DNA from: Leuconostoc citreum
Lineage (GTDB): Bacteria > Bacillota > Bacilli > Lactobacillales > Lactobacillaceae
Direction of reading: 5' to 3'
Assembly: GCF_004354555.1 (NCBI RefSeq)
Contig: NZ_PUFH01000005.1
Coordinates: 372,001-436,000, forward strand
DNA: 64,000 bases
The position numbers and the translations under genes are program-made. Each line of letters begins with the position of its first letter. Position 1 is the stretch's first letter. Positions 7,164 through 15,574 of the stretch are shown here, one piece after another. Below the pieces are notes generated by a model. The model had not been told where the DNA came from, ran no database searches, and saw only the letters and a list, made by a program, of their open reading frames with translations.

Positions 7164-9422
7164 TTACTTTGTCAATTCGACATCTTGTCCTAATAGGTCA
7201 ATAACTAATGGTTCACCTGAAATCAATTCAACATGTGCACCTTGACCATCAACTGACACTTCCAAAACATGACCTCGGAATACCAAACGGAAAGCATATT
7301 TTGTCCAATTCTTTGGCAAGAATGGCTTCAAGTGGAGTTTACCATCACGCACACGCATGCCGGCAAATCCTTGCACAATCGCTAACCATGAACCTGTCAT
7401 AGCGGTTATATGCAAACCATCTGACGTATCATTATTATAATTATCTAAGTCCAAACGGGCCGCGCGTTCGTACATTTCAACTGCTTTATCTTCCATTTGT
7501 AAGTCAGCAGCCAAAATTGAGTGAACAGATGGCGACAATGATGACTCATGCACTGTCAATGGTTCATAGAATTCAAAGTTGTTACGCTTTTCTTCTTCAG
7601 TAAACGCATCTGGGAAATAGAACATGGCATGTAATGTATCAGATTGCTTAATATATGGCGAGCGCAAAATGCGATCCCATGACCAGTTTTGGTTAATTGG
7701 ACGAATGTCTTGTGGCATATCAGCGATTGGTGTCAAATCTTTATCCAAAAATGTATCATGTTGAACAAAGATATGCTTTTGACCTATCTTGGTATCAACA
7801 TCAGCCTCTGGCAAATACATCTTATCAACAATTTCTTGCCACCTTGCTAATTCTTCATCTGTCAAAGCCAACTTAGCTTTTTCGTCAGCATGAATTTCAT
7901 CGTAGTGTTCAAGTGAGTATTGCAAAACCCATTTTGCCATCCAATTTGTATAGAAATTGTTATTAACATTGTTTTCATACTCGTTGGGACCCGTGACACC
8001 ATGAATCATGTACTTATCGTTTCGGGCAGAATAGTGGACACGATCTGCCCAGAAGCGTGCGATATTATACAAAACTTGTGCGCCATCACCGTCAAGCCAT
8101 GAGTGATCTCCCGTGATGTTTGTATAATTATAAATCGCATAAGCAATTGTCGAATTACGGTGAATTTCTTCAAAAGTAATTTCCCACTCGTTGTGTGACT
8201 CAATACCATCAAAGGTGACCATTGGGTACAAAGCACCTTTTAAGCCTTGTTCTTTGGCATTGTGGAATGCACCATCCAATTGATCAAAGCGATATTGTAG
8301 CAATGAACGAGTCACAGACGGATCAGCAACACCAAGGTAAACAGGAATTGCGAAAGCTTCAGTGTCCCAATATGTGGCACCACCGTACTTCTCGCCAGTG
8401 AAACCTTTTGGTCCGATATTTAAACGTGGATCATTACCATAGTAAGTTGAGAATAACTGGAATAGGTTGAAGCGAATACCCTGCTGCGCCGCATCATCTC
8501 CTTCAATTTGAACATCAGCTTTTTCCCAACGATTAGCCCATTCTTGCGCGTGTGCTGTATAGATATCGTCGTATGTTTGTGTGGCAAGATCCGCAGTTAG
8601 TGTCTCGCCTGTTTTAATCGCTTGAGCTAGGCTATCATAATCACGCGAAGTTGTCACAATCACGCGCTTTTCAAAACTAACGGAACTTTTGGCTGGTACT
8701 TCGATGTCAAAGTTATCAGTCACTTCTTTTTCAGAGCGGTTCACACCATGCTTTTCACCGCCAACAAAGCTCTGACGGGCAACAACTGTAAATTGTGGCA
8801 CACTAAACGGATTTTCAATCGTTTGCGTAGCGATAAACGATGAATTAGTCTCATTACCTGCATCCAAAACTTGCCAAAACTTTTCATCATAATTTGAATC
8901 TTCATTGACGACGTCAGCATCAATACTAGCATCAAAACGAATTTTGTGTGCTTGTCCATCAGCAGATGACAAGTCATAGTGAATATCTGCTAGTTCCTTC
9001 ACTGCTGCTGAAACTAAGCGCGTAATTTTAAACGTCACGCCAAACACAGTAAATGTTCGATGCAAAACACCATTTTTCATATCCAATGACACTTCAAAAT
9101 CAGTCACATCATTCTTAGCTAAATCAACTTGATTGTCATCAACGTAAATGTCTGCTTTGACATAATTTAGGGCATTGATAGCTTTGCCAAAGTAAAGTGG
9201 GTAACCATTTTTCCACCAACCGACACGTGTTTTATCTGGAAACCAAACACCACCAACGTAAATACCTTGATGTGTGTCACCGGAATAGACTTCTTCGAAC
9301 ATGCCACGCATGCCCATGTATTCGTTGCCCAAACTCGTCATAGATTCTTGGAGACGCTTATCTTTGGGATTCAAATCATGTGATGTAACTGTCCAAGGAT
9401 CAACTTCAAAAATTCGTTTCAT
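7164..9422 (-). CDS. malP: Maltose phosphorylase (GH65)
   Basis: A protein of 752 residues, the usual length of GH65 phosphorylases. It splits maltose with phosphate into glucose and beta-glucose 1-phosphate in the cytoplasm, saving one ATP. The catalytic-acid region TGPNEYENN lies about two thirds along the protein, and GATYWDTEAF and HESSLSPSVHS are typical of the (alpha/alpha)6 barrel. GAGG stands 11 bases before the ATG. It lies between its sugar transporter upstream and galM-pgmB downstream. Trehalose or kojibiose phosphorylase cannot be excluded from sequence alone, but the operon contents favour maltose. Confidence 0.92.
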   Translation of the reverse strand: MKRIFEVDPWTVTSHDLNPKDKRLQESMTSLGNEYMGMRGMFEEVYSGDTHQGIYVGGVWFPDKTRVGWWKNGYPLYFGKAINALNYVKADIYVDDNQVDLAKNDVTDFEVSLDMKNGVLHRTFTVFGVTFKITRLVSAAVKELADIHYDLSSADGQAHKIRFDASIDADVVNEDSNYDEKFWQVLDAGNETNSSFIATQTIENPFSVPQFTVVARQSFVGGEKHGVNRSEKEVTDNFDIEVPAKSSVSFEKRVIVTTSRDYDSLAQAIKTGETLTADLATQTYDDIYTAHAQEWANRWEKADVQIEGDDAAQQGIRFNLFQLFSTYYGNDPRLNIGPKGFTGEKYGGATYWDTEAFAIPVYLGVADPSVTRSLLQYRFDQLDGAFHNAKEQGLKGALYPMVTFDGIESHNEWEITFEEIHRNSTIAYAIYNYTNITGDHSWLDGDGAQVLYNIARFWADRVHYSARNDKYMIHGVTGPNEYENNVNNNFYTNWMAKWVLQYSLEHYDEIHADEKAKLALTDEELARWQEIVDKMYLPEADVDTKIGQKHIFVQHDTFLDKDLTPIADMPQDIRPINQNWSWDRILRSPYIKQSDTLHAMFYFPDAFTEEEKRNNFEFYEPLTVHESSLSPSVHSILAADLQMEDKAVEMYERAARLDLDNYNNDTSDGLHITAMTGSWLAIVQGFAGMRVRDGKLHLKPFLPKNWTKYAFRLVFRGHVLEVSVDGQGAHVELISGEPLVIDLLGQDVELTK

Positions 9423-9452
9423 AAGACTTTCTACCTCTTCAATTTTTCGAAT

Positions 9453-9514
9453 GCTTAGCTTCAGCGCTAATATCTACGACGACCGATCGTACATATTAAC
9501 GCCGAAGCGTTAGC
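9453..9514 (-). other. Long stem-loop between transporter gene and malP
   Basis: Two arms of about 21 bases (9453-9473 and 9493-9514) pair imperfectly around a smaller inner hairpin (TACGA/TCGTA). It fills most of the 94-base gap between the transporter stop and the malP start and has no T run. An mRNA-stabilising or processing element that sets the transporter-to-enzyme ratio is the likeliest reading. It could also be a dispersed repeat. Confidence 0.5.
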
Positions 9515-9516
9515 CA

Positions 9517-10872
9517 TTATTGTGCATCTACTGGATTACTGTGAATTTCATTGATAAGCCCAACACTAACAGCACCAATTAACATTAAGATTCCGGATAC
9601 TAAGATCATTGATGGGAAATGTGAACCAAGTGCAGGAAATAGTGCAAAACTAGCAACCGAAGCTAGAATTTGCGGCAAGCAAATTGAACCGTTAAACAAT
9701 CCTAGATACGTACCCATGTGATCACCAGGCAATGCGTTGGTTACCATAATGAATGGGTATGCCATCATACCTGCCCATGAAATACCGATTAAAATAAATG
9801 AACCAATCAACAAATACTGTGAGTGAATAAAGAATACCGATGTGAAACCAATTGCCCCTAAAAAGAGTGACAAAGCATAACCCGTTTTGTTTTTAGTTGC
9901 TGGGATTTTTGATAAGACTAGTGACCACACGACGGCTGCAATAGCATAAACCGCTGACATGATACCAAACCAATTACCACCATTCTGATACCCAGCCGTT
10001 GTTGGATCAGTTGCATGGAAAATATTGTCTGCCACAGCACCAGTACCATATGTCCACAAATATTGGAATGCCATCCAGCAGAAGAACTGAGTCAAAGTAA
10101 CCATCCAAAATGTTTTTGGTGCACGCTTTAACAAAGTCAAGAAGCCACCTTCACCATCATCTGGTGTATTCAAAGCATAGCCATGATATAACTCATAAGT
10201 GGCATCATCGTATTCTTTCACGTTAAAGACTGCAATTAGCGAAAAGATAACTAAGACTAACGCACCAACATAGAATGAAATAATCACAGAAGCTGGAACC
10301 TGACCTTTAGGTGCTGTATTAGCAACACCAATCGCTGTCAGCAAGAATGGAAAAATTGTTGCCAGAACAGACCCTGTATTAGATAAGAAACTTTGAATTG
10401 AGTACGCGTATGATTTTTGGTCTTCATTAACCATGTCACCCACAACCATCTTGAAGGGTTGCATTGCAACATTAGAACTCAAATCCATGAACAAAATTGT
10501 GATTGCTCCAAACCACAAACCAGCAGTAGTTGAAAAACCAAAACTACCTGAATTAGGCAACAAGAACATCACAATAACTGACACAAGAGCGCCAACCAAT
10601 AGGTAAGGCATTCGACGACCAAAGCGTTTTGTCCAAGTGCGATCTGAAAAATAACCAACTAGTGGTTGAACAAACAACCCTGCCAATGGTGGTAGGATGA
10701 AGAAAAATCCTAACTTAGTGGGATCAGCACCCAAGGTCTGAAAAATACGTCCCATTTGGGAACTCTGCAATGAAAATGCCATCTGCACGCCCAAAAATCC
10801 AAAACTCAGCATCCAAATGGTGCTTAGCGGCAGGTTTGGCAACCCCTGCCCTTTTTTCTTATCTACCATCAT
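9517..10872 (-). CDS. malT: MFS sugar transporter (GPH/SLC45-like), probable maltose uptake
   Basis: A polytopic membrane protein of 451 residues with about 12 hydrophobic segments. The start at 10872 follows GGAGG by 5 bases. The segment FLGVQMAFSLQSSQMGRIF and the loop GYFSDRTWTKRFGRRMPYL, with its D-R-x-x-x-R-x-G-R-R pattern, match the MFS/SLC45 sucrose-maltose proton symporter group found in lactic acid bacteria. It is the first gene of the maltose operon and follows the operator cluster. Because a LacI repressor, maltose phosphorylase and mutarotase surround it, maltose is the inferred substrate. The gene symbol is based on that context. Confidence 0.8.
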   Translation of the reverse strand: MMVDKKKGQGLPNLPLSTIWMLSFGFLGVQMAFSLQSSQMGRIFQTLGADPTKLGFFFILPPLAGLFVQPLVGYFSDRTWTKRFGRRMPYLLVGALVSVIVMFLLPNSGSFGFSTTAGLWFGAITILFMDLSSNVAMQPFKMVVGDMVNEDQKSYAYSIQSFLSNTGSVLATIFPFLLTAIGVANTAPKGQVPASVIISFYVGALVLVIFSLIAVFNVKEYDDATYELYHGYALNTPDDGEGGFLTLLKRAPKTFWMVTLTQFFCWMAFQYLWTYGTGAVADNIFHATDPTTAGYQNGGNWFGIMSAVYAIAAVVWSLVLSKIPATKNKTGYALSLFLGAIGFTSVFFIHSQYLLIGSFILIGISWAGMMAYPFIMVTNALPGDHMGTYLGLFNGSICLPQILASVASFALFPALGSHFPSMILVSGILMLIGAVSVGLINEIHSNPVDAQ

Positions 10873-10993
10873 TACTTCCTCCAAAATTTTTTTGAAACAT
10901 AACTGATTTGCTCTAATCATGCATTATTTATATGAACAATTCGTGATGAAACTGTTTTTTTAGAAATCAGGAACATGTTCTGAACACCAATAT

Positions 10994-11009
10994 ATGTAAC
11001 CGTTTACAT
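10994..11009. promoter_or_regulatory. LacI-type operator at the transcription start
   Basis: The near-palindrome ATGTAACCGTTTACAT has the CG centre typical of LacI/CcpA-family operators. It covers the expected start of transcription from the -10 box at 11015-11020, a position suited to repression by the adjacent LacI-family protein. Confidence 0.7.
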
Positions 11010-11014
11010 TTTAT

Positions 11015-11020
11015 AGTATA
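11015..11020 (-). promoter_or_regulatory. -10 box of the maltose operon promoter
   Basis: On the minus strand TATACT forms a good -10 box. The best-placed -35, 17 bases upstream, is the weak TTCCAT, which overlaps the cre-like site at 11039-11052. A weak promoter under operator control would fit a substrate-induced sugar operon. The leader to the transporter start is about 135 bases. Confidence 0.55.
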
Positions 11021-11038
11021 GAACATTTGGATAATTAA

Positions 11039-11052
11039 TGGAAGCGTTTGCA
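11039..11052. promoter_or_regulatory. cre-like catabolite site over the -35 region
   Basis: TGGAAGCGTTTGCA agrees with the CcpA consensus except at the two W positions. It overlaps the predicted -35 of the maltose operon, so glucose repression through CcpA or binding of the local LacI protein is inferred. Confidence 0.6.
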
Positions 11053-11054
11053 CA

Positions 11055-11070
11055 ATGTTAACGATAACAT
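11055..11070. promoter_or_regulatory. Second LacI-type palindrome upstream of the promoter
   Basis: ATGTTAACGATAACAT is symmetric except for its central bases and starts 3 bases beyond the cre-like site. Its centre lies about 61 bp, close to six helical turns, from the centre of the operator at 10994-11009. That spacing would allow looping by a tetrameric LacI protein or joint occupancy. Confidence 0.6.
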
Positions 11071-11199
11071 TATGCAAACTTGTTGTTTATCGAACAGCTA
11101 TAACTGCTGAAATGCTGGTATTTTCTAATTCTATCGTTTTTTGATTCAATTTAAAAAATAATTTGTGCGACAATTTTTTCAACAATTAAGACAAACGCT

Positions 11200-11716
11200 T
11201 GTCTTATAAGGTGTTTGATTTCGGCTGAACCGCACGTAGCACAACAAGTGCAATCTAATCGCTCGCACGGATAATCGTAGTCGGCAATTAGAAATTGTGC
11301 ATTAAGTTCAATACTAATCTAACGATAAAACAATATAATAAATATCACGATATCCCTGCCGGCACATATATTGAGTCGTTTATTCAATGCCTGCTCGATT
11401 ATTCACGTCAATAGATTGTCTCTCTGGCGTAATATCTAAGCTAATTTCCAGTGTCTAACCTTTTTGTTGTAAATTATAGCTAATCGAATCAATAATTCGG
11501 TTCAACTGTTGTAACATCTTCTAAAAGTAAGAAACGAATGACATAATGGCGTTGGTTGACTAATGACCGTACGACTTGACTTGGCAGATAGTCAACGGTC
11601 TTTTTTTATTGCATGTTGTACCAGCACCATCAGTTCAGGTGATACTTGATTTGGATGATTAATTACATGGCTAAGTGTCATTTTTGAGACATGCGCCTTT
11701 CGTGCAATATTATTTT
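11200..11716 (-). pseudogene. Degraded LacI-family repressor gene
   Basis: This 640-base gap carries a recognisable dead repressor. Just downstream of the intact LacI gene the minus strand reads NIARKAHVSKMTLSHVINHP and VSPELMVLVQHAIKK, a LacI helix-turn-helix without its first codons. After a frameshift it reads YLPSQVVRSLVNQRHYVIRF, LLLEDVTTVEPNY, then IDSISYNLQQKG-stop-TLEIS, ITPERQSIDVNNRAGIE and QGYRDIYYIVLSLD, with several stops and frame changes. The remaining core and C-terminus fade out around 11200. It was a second regulator, different in sequence from the intact one beside it. The left boundary is approximate. Confidence 0.8.
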
Positions 11717-11719
11717 AAT

Positions 11720-12715
11720 TCACCACGTCTCATCACAAAATTCAGGTAAACGGTACGGCACAATCACGCTGGTTGCCTTAGTTTGCTCCAGGACAGAACG
11801 CTGATCGTTAAACAATAATCGAACCGCTTCACTGCCCAAACTACGTGGCAACACATCAACTGAATAGAAATCCTTACCACCAAGTCGTGCATATTCAGAA
11901 CGATTAAAAGCTATCGTTGGCAATTTTGGATGTGTGGGTAAATGAGCTTGTGCTTGATTACGTGCCAGATAACCGATTTCGTCATCACTAGCAATAATGC
12001 CGTCAACTTCGTGATGCAATTCGAAATAACTTTCCAATACCTGTTTTTGCGCTTGAAAATCAAGTGGTAAAGATAAGACTTGACCGTCTGGTTGTGCAAT
12101 ATGAAAGCCGATTTCACGATTTCGCTCATAACGCCAATCAGCCAAAGTGCGAACAAGAAGCGGTGCTTTTAGGTTAAAATGGCCAACTAACTGTCTAGTT
12201 GCCTCTTCACCAGCTCGACGATTATCATTATCAACATATAAAACATCATTAGCTTGCTCGGGTTCACCAGTGACAACAACCCGGGCGTTGTTTTCTCGTA
12301 ATAATTCAGAAATTGGATCATTTTCAACAGTGTAAAGCAGTATAAAACGGCGAACTTGTCCAGCTTCCACCATCATTTTAACGGCATTGTAGACTTCAGA
12401 CCAATTGCTGCCCGTCGCAGTAGTCAATAAGTATTGTCGCGCAACGAGTTGAGAATTAATCCCGAATAGTAATTGCATTGAGAAAACATTTTCAGCACTA
12501 TCTTCAGCTTGTGGTTGAAAAACAACCCCAACCGTGTTGCTTTCACTTTGTGTTAAGTTGCGTGCAGCAAAATTTGGCGTATATCCCATATCTTGTGCAA
12601 TTTTTTTTATGCGTTCCTTTGTTTTAGCACTAATTTTCGGTGAGTCAGACAACGCGCGTGAAACCGTCGAAATAGCAACTCCGGATTTATTTGCAATATC
12701 TTGTATTGTTACCAT
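11720..12715 (-). CDS. malR: LacI-family repressor of the maltose operon
   Basis: A regulator of 331 residues. The N-terminal helix-turn-helix and hinge helix (TIQDIANKSGVAISTVSRAL, TPNFAARNLTQ) are classic LacI, followed by a periplasmic-binding-like sugar domain containing ASDDEIGY, the usual effector-domain signature. AGGAGG lies 7 bases before the ATG. It is transcribed in the same direction as the maltose operon but separated from it by a dead paralogue and the operator region. Control of the three CG-centred sites at 10994-11070 is inferred from proximity. The effector, perhaps maltose, cannot be read from the sequence. Confidence 0.85.
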   Translation of the reverse strand: MVTIQDIANKSGVAISTVSRALSDSPKISAKTKERIKKIAQDMGYTPNFAARNLTQSESNTVGVVFQPQAEDSAENVFSMQLLFGINSQLVARQYLLTTATGSNWSEVYNAVKMMVEAGQVRRFILLYTVENDPISELLRENNARVVVTGEPEQANDVLYVDNDNRRAGEEATRQLVGHFNLKAPLLVRTLADWRYERNREIGFHIAQPDGQVLSLPLDFQAQKQVLESYFELHHEVDGIIASDDEIGYLARNQAQAHLPTHPKLPTIAFNRSEYARLGGKDFYSVDVLPRSLGSEAVRLLFNDQRSVLEQTKATSVIVPYRLPEFCDETW

Positions 12716-12746
12716 AGCGACCTCCTGTACACGTTATTTTAACATG

Positions 12747-12778
12747 AAAAAGATTGGGACTGACGTCTCAATCTTTTT
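12747..12778 (-). terminator. Hairpin terminator upstream of malR
   Basis: A 14-bp stem (AAAAAGATTGGGAC with GTCTCAATCTTTTT, one G-T pair) closes a TGAC loop. It would end transcripts entering from the broken ABC permease gene. It lies only 20-30 bases before the malR ribosome site, so the malR promoter must overlap it or lie in the AT-rich bases just after it. Confidence 0.75.
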
Positions 12779-12784
12779 AAACCT

Positions 12785-13048
12785 TTGACCGATTTACTTG
12801 TCACACCAGAAACCTAGAATCGTTGCAATATAATAAATAAAATCGTAATTGGAATTGCAATAATCACTGCCCCCGCAGCGAAACTCATGAATAATGAATT
12901 GGCTGTCTCTTTAGTCATTATCGAATATAATCTGATTGCAATGGTATAGCTTTTAACGTTGTCACCCATAATAATCTGAGCAAAAATGAATTCTATCCAA
13001 AGACCAGTAAACGCTGTCAATGACGTAAAAACTAAGAACTATTTCTTG
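12785..13048 (-). pseudogene. 3' fragment of a MalG-type ABC sugar permease gene
   Basis: The minus strand encodes FLVFTSLTAFTGLWIEFIFA, then DNVKSYTIAIRL and IPITILFIILQRF, followed by a TAG and VSGVTSKSVKG. This is the C-terminal part of a MalG/MdxG-type inner-membrane permease, whose usual ending is LQRY-FVSGxTxGxVKG. Both the 5' part and continuity at the end are lost. It lies immediately downstream of the relaxase gene. The maltose locus therefore once contained an ABC importer, and its remainder was lost when the plasmid entered or was rearranged. Confidence 0.8.
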
Positions 13049-13073
13049 TCTGGGTATGTCACAGCTTTTTCCT

Positions 13074-14576
13074 CTAAATGGTACGGTGATTTTGTGATTC
13101 TATTTCTTCAATTTGTTGCCCCCTCGCTGCGCTTTTTTGGTTACGTAAGAATTGACGTTCTGCATTTGTTTCAGCTCGAATGTCTTGTTGCCACATCCGG
13201 TTTATTTTGAAGAATGATTTGTTGCTTTTCAACATCACGTTATCTATTCGTGTTTTGTTGAAGTTATTTTTGACAGGAATATTATTTATTTGTGCTACTT
13301 TTGAATTACTTTCCTGAATGTTGTTTTCCTTGAGGCCAGTTTTAAACGCTGTCTTTGTGAGATGGCTATCTTGGTGATCATGAATTCTTGACCTAATGTC
13401 AATTAATTTTTGATCAATTGTTTCTAATTCATTATCTTGAATTTGATTAAAATGGCGATAGAGTTTATTGGCAAGTCGCCTACGCAACGCCTCATCTTTG
13501 TTTTCTGACAGCTTACGCTGACCCTTGCGCATCACACCCTGATCCTCAATGTTAAAAGCATCAAATTGTTGGCCCAATTGTTTGAACTCATCATATTCTG
13601 ACTTGAATTCGTTTTGAAACATATCATTAAGCAATTGATTGGTGAGGTGGTTGGCCTTCGCCATTTTTGTATTATTGTCCATTAAGCGGTTGTTTCCGAC
13701 TTGCCAATGGCCTTTTTGGTCTTGAGGCAAGGCAAGAAAAATAGCTTTAAGTTGACCAACATAGCGACCATCAGCTAATACTTCACCACTAGCTGAGACA
13801 ATGTCTTTTTTCAATTGCCCTAACCCCTTCAAGACATCAGTCCGCTTTTGTCTTGATTTTTCGTTCATCAGCTCATTTCTGAACTCACGCTTGGTTAATT
13901 CAATTTTCTCTAATGTAATAACCCCTGTTGGTTGACCTTTATAGGGACCTGATTGTTTTAACATTTCAGGGCGTGTCTCTTTTGATTCTTTAGCAAACCA
14001 GAGGTGCATATTTAAATGATCGGTGTCCTGGTGAATTACCCCAAACCAGACAACATCTCGGTCTGATTCACCCAAAGGTAATTTAAAACCCTGGTTAATC
14101 AATGTTTTCACGACTTTTTGTTGGGCATGTTTTAATTTGTCTTGATCAATGTTACCTGTTTTTGGATCATACAAGTTGTTCTCGACTAACCAGTCACCAC
14201 GTAGAGAAAACGCTAACTCGTGAATGTTGTTCCCATTTGCCTGCGCTGTATCTAATCGTTTCCGCAAAACAGATATATCGTGATTATTGTAATGTAATTT
14301 GTCACTACTAAAAAGTGGTTCTTGTTCTGTCGTGGCAGAAGTACGTGTTGCGTAACCAGCTTCATTGAATTGTTTTTTTAAATCTAATAATTCAGTGATT
14401 GACTCATTATTTTGATCGTCAATTTTATCTTTGTTATTTGCGTAATCAACTAAGTTAGAATACTTTTGACCTTTAGCATTAGCTGAACTGGCTGTCACAA
14501 ATTGTGCTGGCAGATTAACCATCGCGGTTTTTTTTTCACCTAGTTTAAAATCTGCTAGTTTTCCTGTTTTAGCCAT
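13074..14576 (-). CDS. mobL: MobL-family relaxase
   Basis: Predicted at 500 residues from the ATG at 14576, which has an AGAGG site; an upstream in-frame start lies inside the previous gene. The metal-binding triple-histidine motif HQDTDHLNMH is at residues 182-191, the hallmark of relaxases that nick oriT and lead the strand during mobilization. The C-terminal half is long, charged and helical (RKGQRKLSENKDEALRRRLA). It is the last gene of a mobilization operon starting at 16671. It appears complete, unlike the related fragment at 4603-5003. Its presence next to core genes means a mobilizable plasmid has integrated here. Confidence 0.88.
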   Translation of the reverse strand: MAKTGKLADFKLGEKKTAMVNLPAQFVTASSANAKGQKYSNLVDYANNKDKIDDQNNESITELLDLKKQFNEAGYATRTSATTEQEPLFSSDKLHYNNHDISVLRKRLDTAQANGNNIHELAFSLRGDWLVENNLYDPKTGNIDQDKLKHAQQKVVKTLINQGFKLPLGESDRDVVWFGVIHQDTDHLNMHLWFAKESKETRPEMLKQSGPYKGQPTGVITLEKIELTKREFRNELMNEKSRQKRTDVLKGLGQLKKDIVSASGEVLADGRYVGQLKAIFLALPQDQKGHWQVGNNRLMDNNTKMAKANHLTNQLLNDMFQNEFKSEYDEFKQLGQQFDAFNIEDQGVMRKGQRKLSENKDEALRRRLANKLYRHFNQIQDNELETIDQKLIDIRSRIHDHQDSHLTKTAFKTGLKENNIQESNSKVAQINNIPVKNNFNKTRIDNVMLKSNKSFFKINRMWQQDIRAETNAERQFLRNQKSAARGQQIEEIESQNHRTI

Positions 14577-14871
14577 TTTGAATTGCCTCTTGAATTTCTT
14601 CAATACTATCGAACTCTTGCTCATATCTTTCGGACAAACGAAAAACTTGGACCTTAGGAATTTCTAAAATACCGGCGACACTCTCCAATGATTGATGAAA
14701 ATTGTTTCTTAATACCAACACCATCTGCGCATTATAGTAATCAACTAAATCTTTAATCGGTCTTGTTGCTATCTTGTTGTTATAAGTTGCTGGTTTGTGC
14801 CAATCATGCTCTTGTAATTTTTTCAGATACTGCTTTAACTGTTTATTTCTGTTCTGTTTGGTTTTAGTCAT
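14569..14871 (-). CDS. Hypothetical mobilization-operon protein
   Basis: A protein of 100 residues that I do not recognise. It has a strongly basic N-terminus (KTKQNRNKQLKQYLKKLQ) and a helical middle with a possible helix-turn-helix-like stretch (SLESVAGILEIPKVQVFRL). Its end overlaps the relaxase start by 8 bases and its start overlaps the previous gene, so it is translated with them. A DNA-binding accessory role in the relaxosome is a guess from position and charge. Confidence 0.6.
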   Translation of the reverse strand: MTKTKQNRNKQLKQYLKKLQEHDWHKPATYNNKIATRPIKDLVDYYNAQMVLVLRNNFHQSLESVAGILEIPKVQVFRLSERYEQEFDSIEEIQEAIQNG

Positions 14872-15574
14872 TTGAAATGATTCCTCTCTCTTGATTTATT
14901 TTTTTGATCCGTTGTTTATCTCGGAAGCGAATATTTTTATAAGCGGCAAACGATTTTGCTAATTCCGAGTCTTCCTCTAACTCAGTTTCAGTTCCCAAAG
15001 CCTTCAGTTCAATTTCACTCATCGGATTAAGCATGTATTGCACTTTATTTGTTGGGTCAATTGATTCAGGTACTGTGTCCATCAGACGATAGATCATTGA
15101 CATCATGAAGCTTAACGATTCCTCAATATTTTTATTTTGTGCTGTCAGTTTAACTTCATTTTTGGATTGTGTGAGATCATTTAACCTTGAGGCCAGTTCG
15201 CCAATTGTCAAGTTAGCGTTTTTTGAATTGAGGACAATATTTTCAACAAAAAAATGCAAAGCAAATTTGTAAATGGTACTTCTGGCAAATTGGCCATTGA
15301 TAACATCCGGATGCCGCTTTAACCAGTTAAGCATTTGTTGGAAATACCACTCTTCGTCTCTCGAATTTCGTATGGTAATCATTTTCGGACTTGATTGATA
15401 AATTTCCTCAGGCACATCAGAATCAGCCAATAAGGTATCAATGAGTTGAAGTTCATCATGAATTTTTTTGGGGACGTCTGAAGCTATTTGATTGGCATAT
15501 TTTTTTGTGAGAAAATTTTTCCTTTTGGCTAGGTTTTTGATGTGTTCAGTTCTGATTTCAATCGCATCTTTCAT
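14864..15574 (-). CDS. Hypothetical plasmid mobilization protein
   Basis: A hydrophilic, mainly helical protein of 236 residues with no recognised family motif. AAGGGGG lies before the ATG, and the start overlaps the nuclease stop (TAATG). It has no membrane segment or cysteine motif. It lies between the nuclease and the small basic protein in the relaxase operon, so a cytoplasmic role in transfer or plasmid maintenance is likely, but nothing more specific can be said. Confidence 0.6.
   Translation of the reverse strand: MKDAIEIRTEHIKNLAKRKNFLTKKYANQIASDVPKKIHDELQLIDTLLADSDVPEEIYQSSPKMITIRNSRDEEWYFQQMLNWLKRHPDVINGQFARSTIYKFALHFFVENIVLNSKNANLTIGELASRLNDLTQSKNEVKLTAQNKNIEESLSFMMSMIYRLMDTVPESIDPTNKVQYMLNPMSEIELKALGTETELEEDSELAKSFAAYKNIRFRDKQRIKKINQERGIISND

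Noticed and set aside
11080-11719. Small unknown genes in the large gap before the maltose operon
   Set aside because: The stretch is explained by a frame-shifted LacI-family pseudogene; no continuous open frame with a ribosome site was found.
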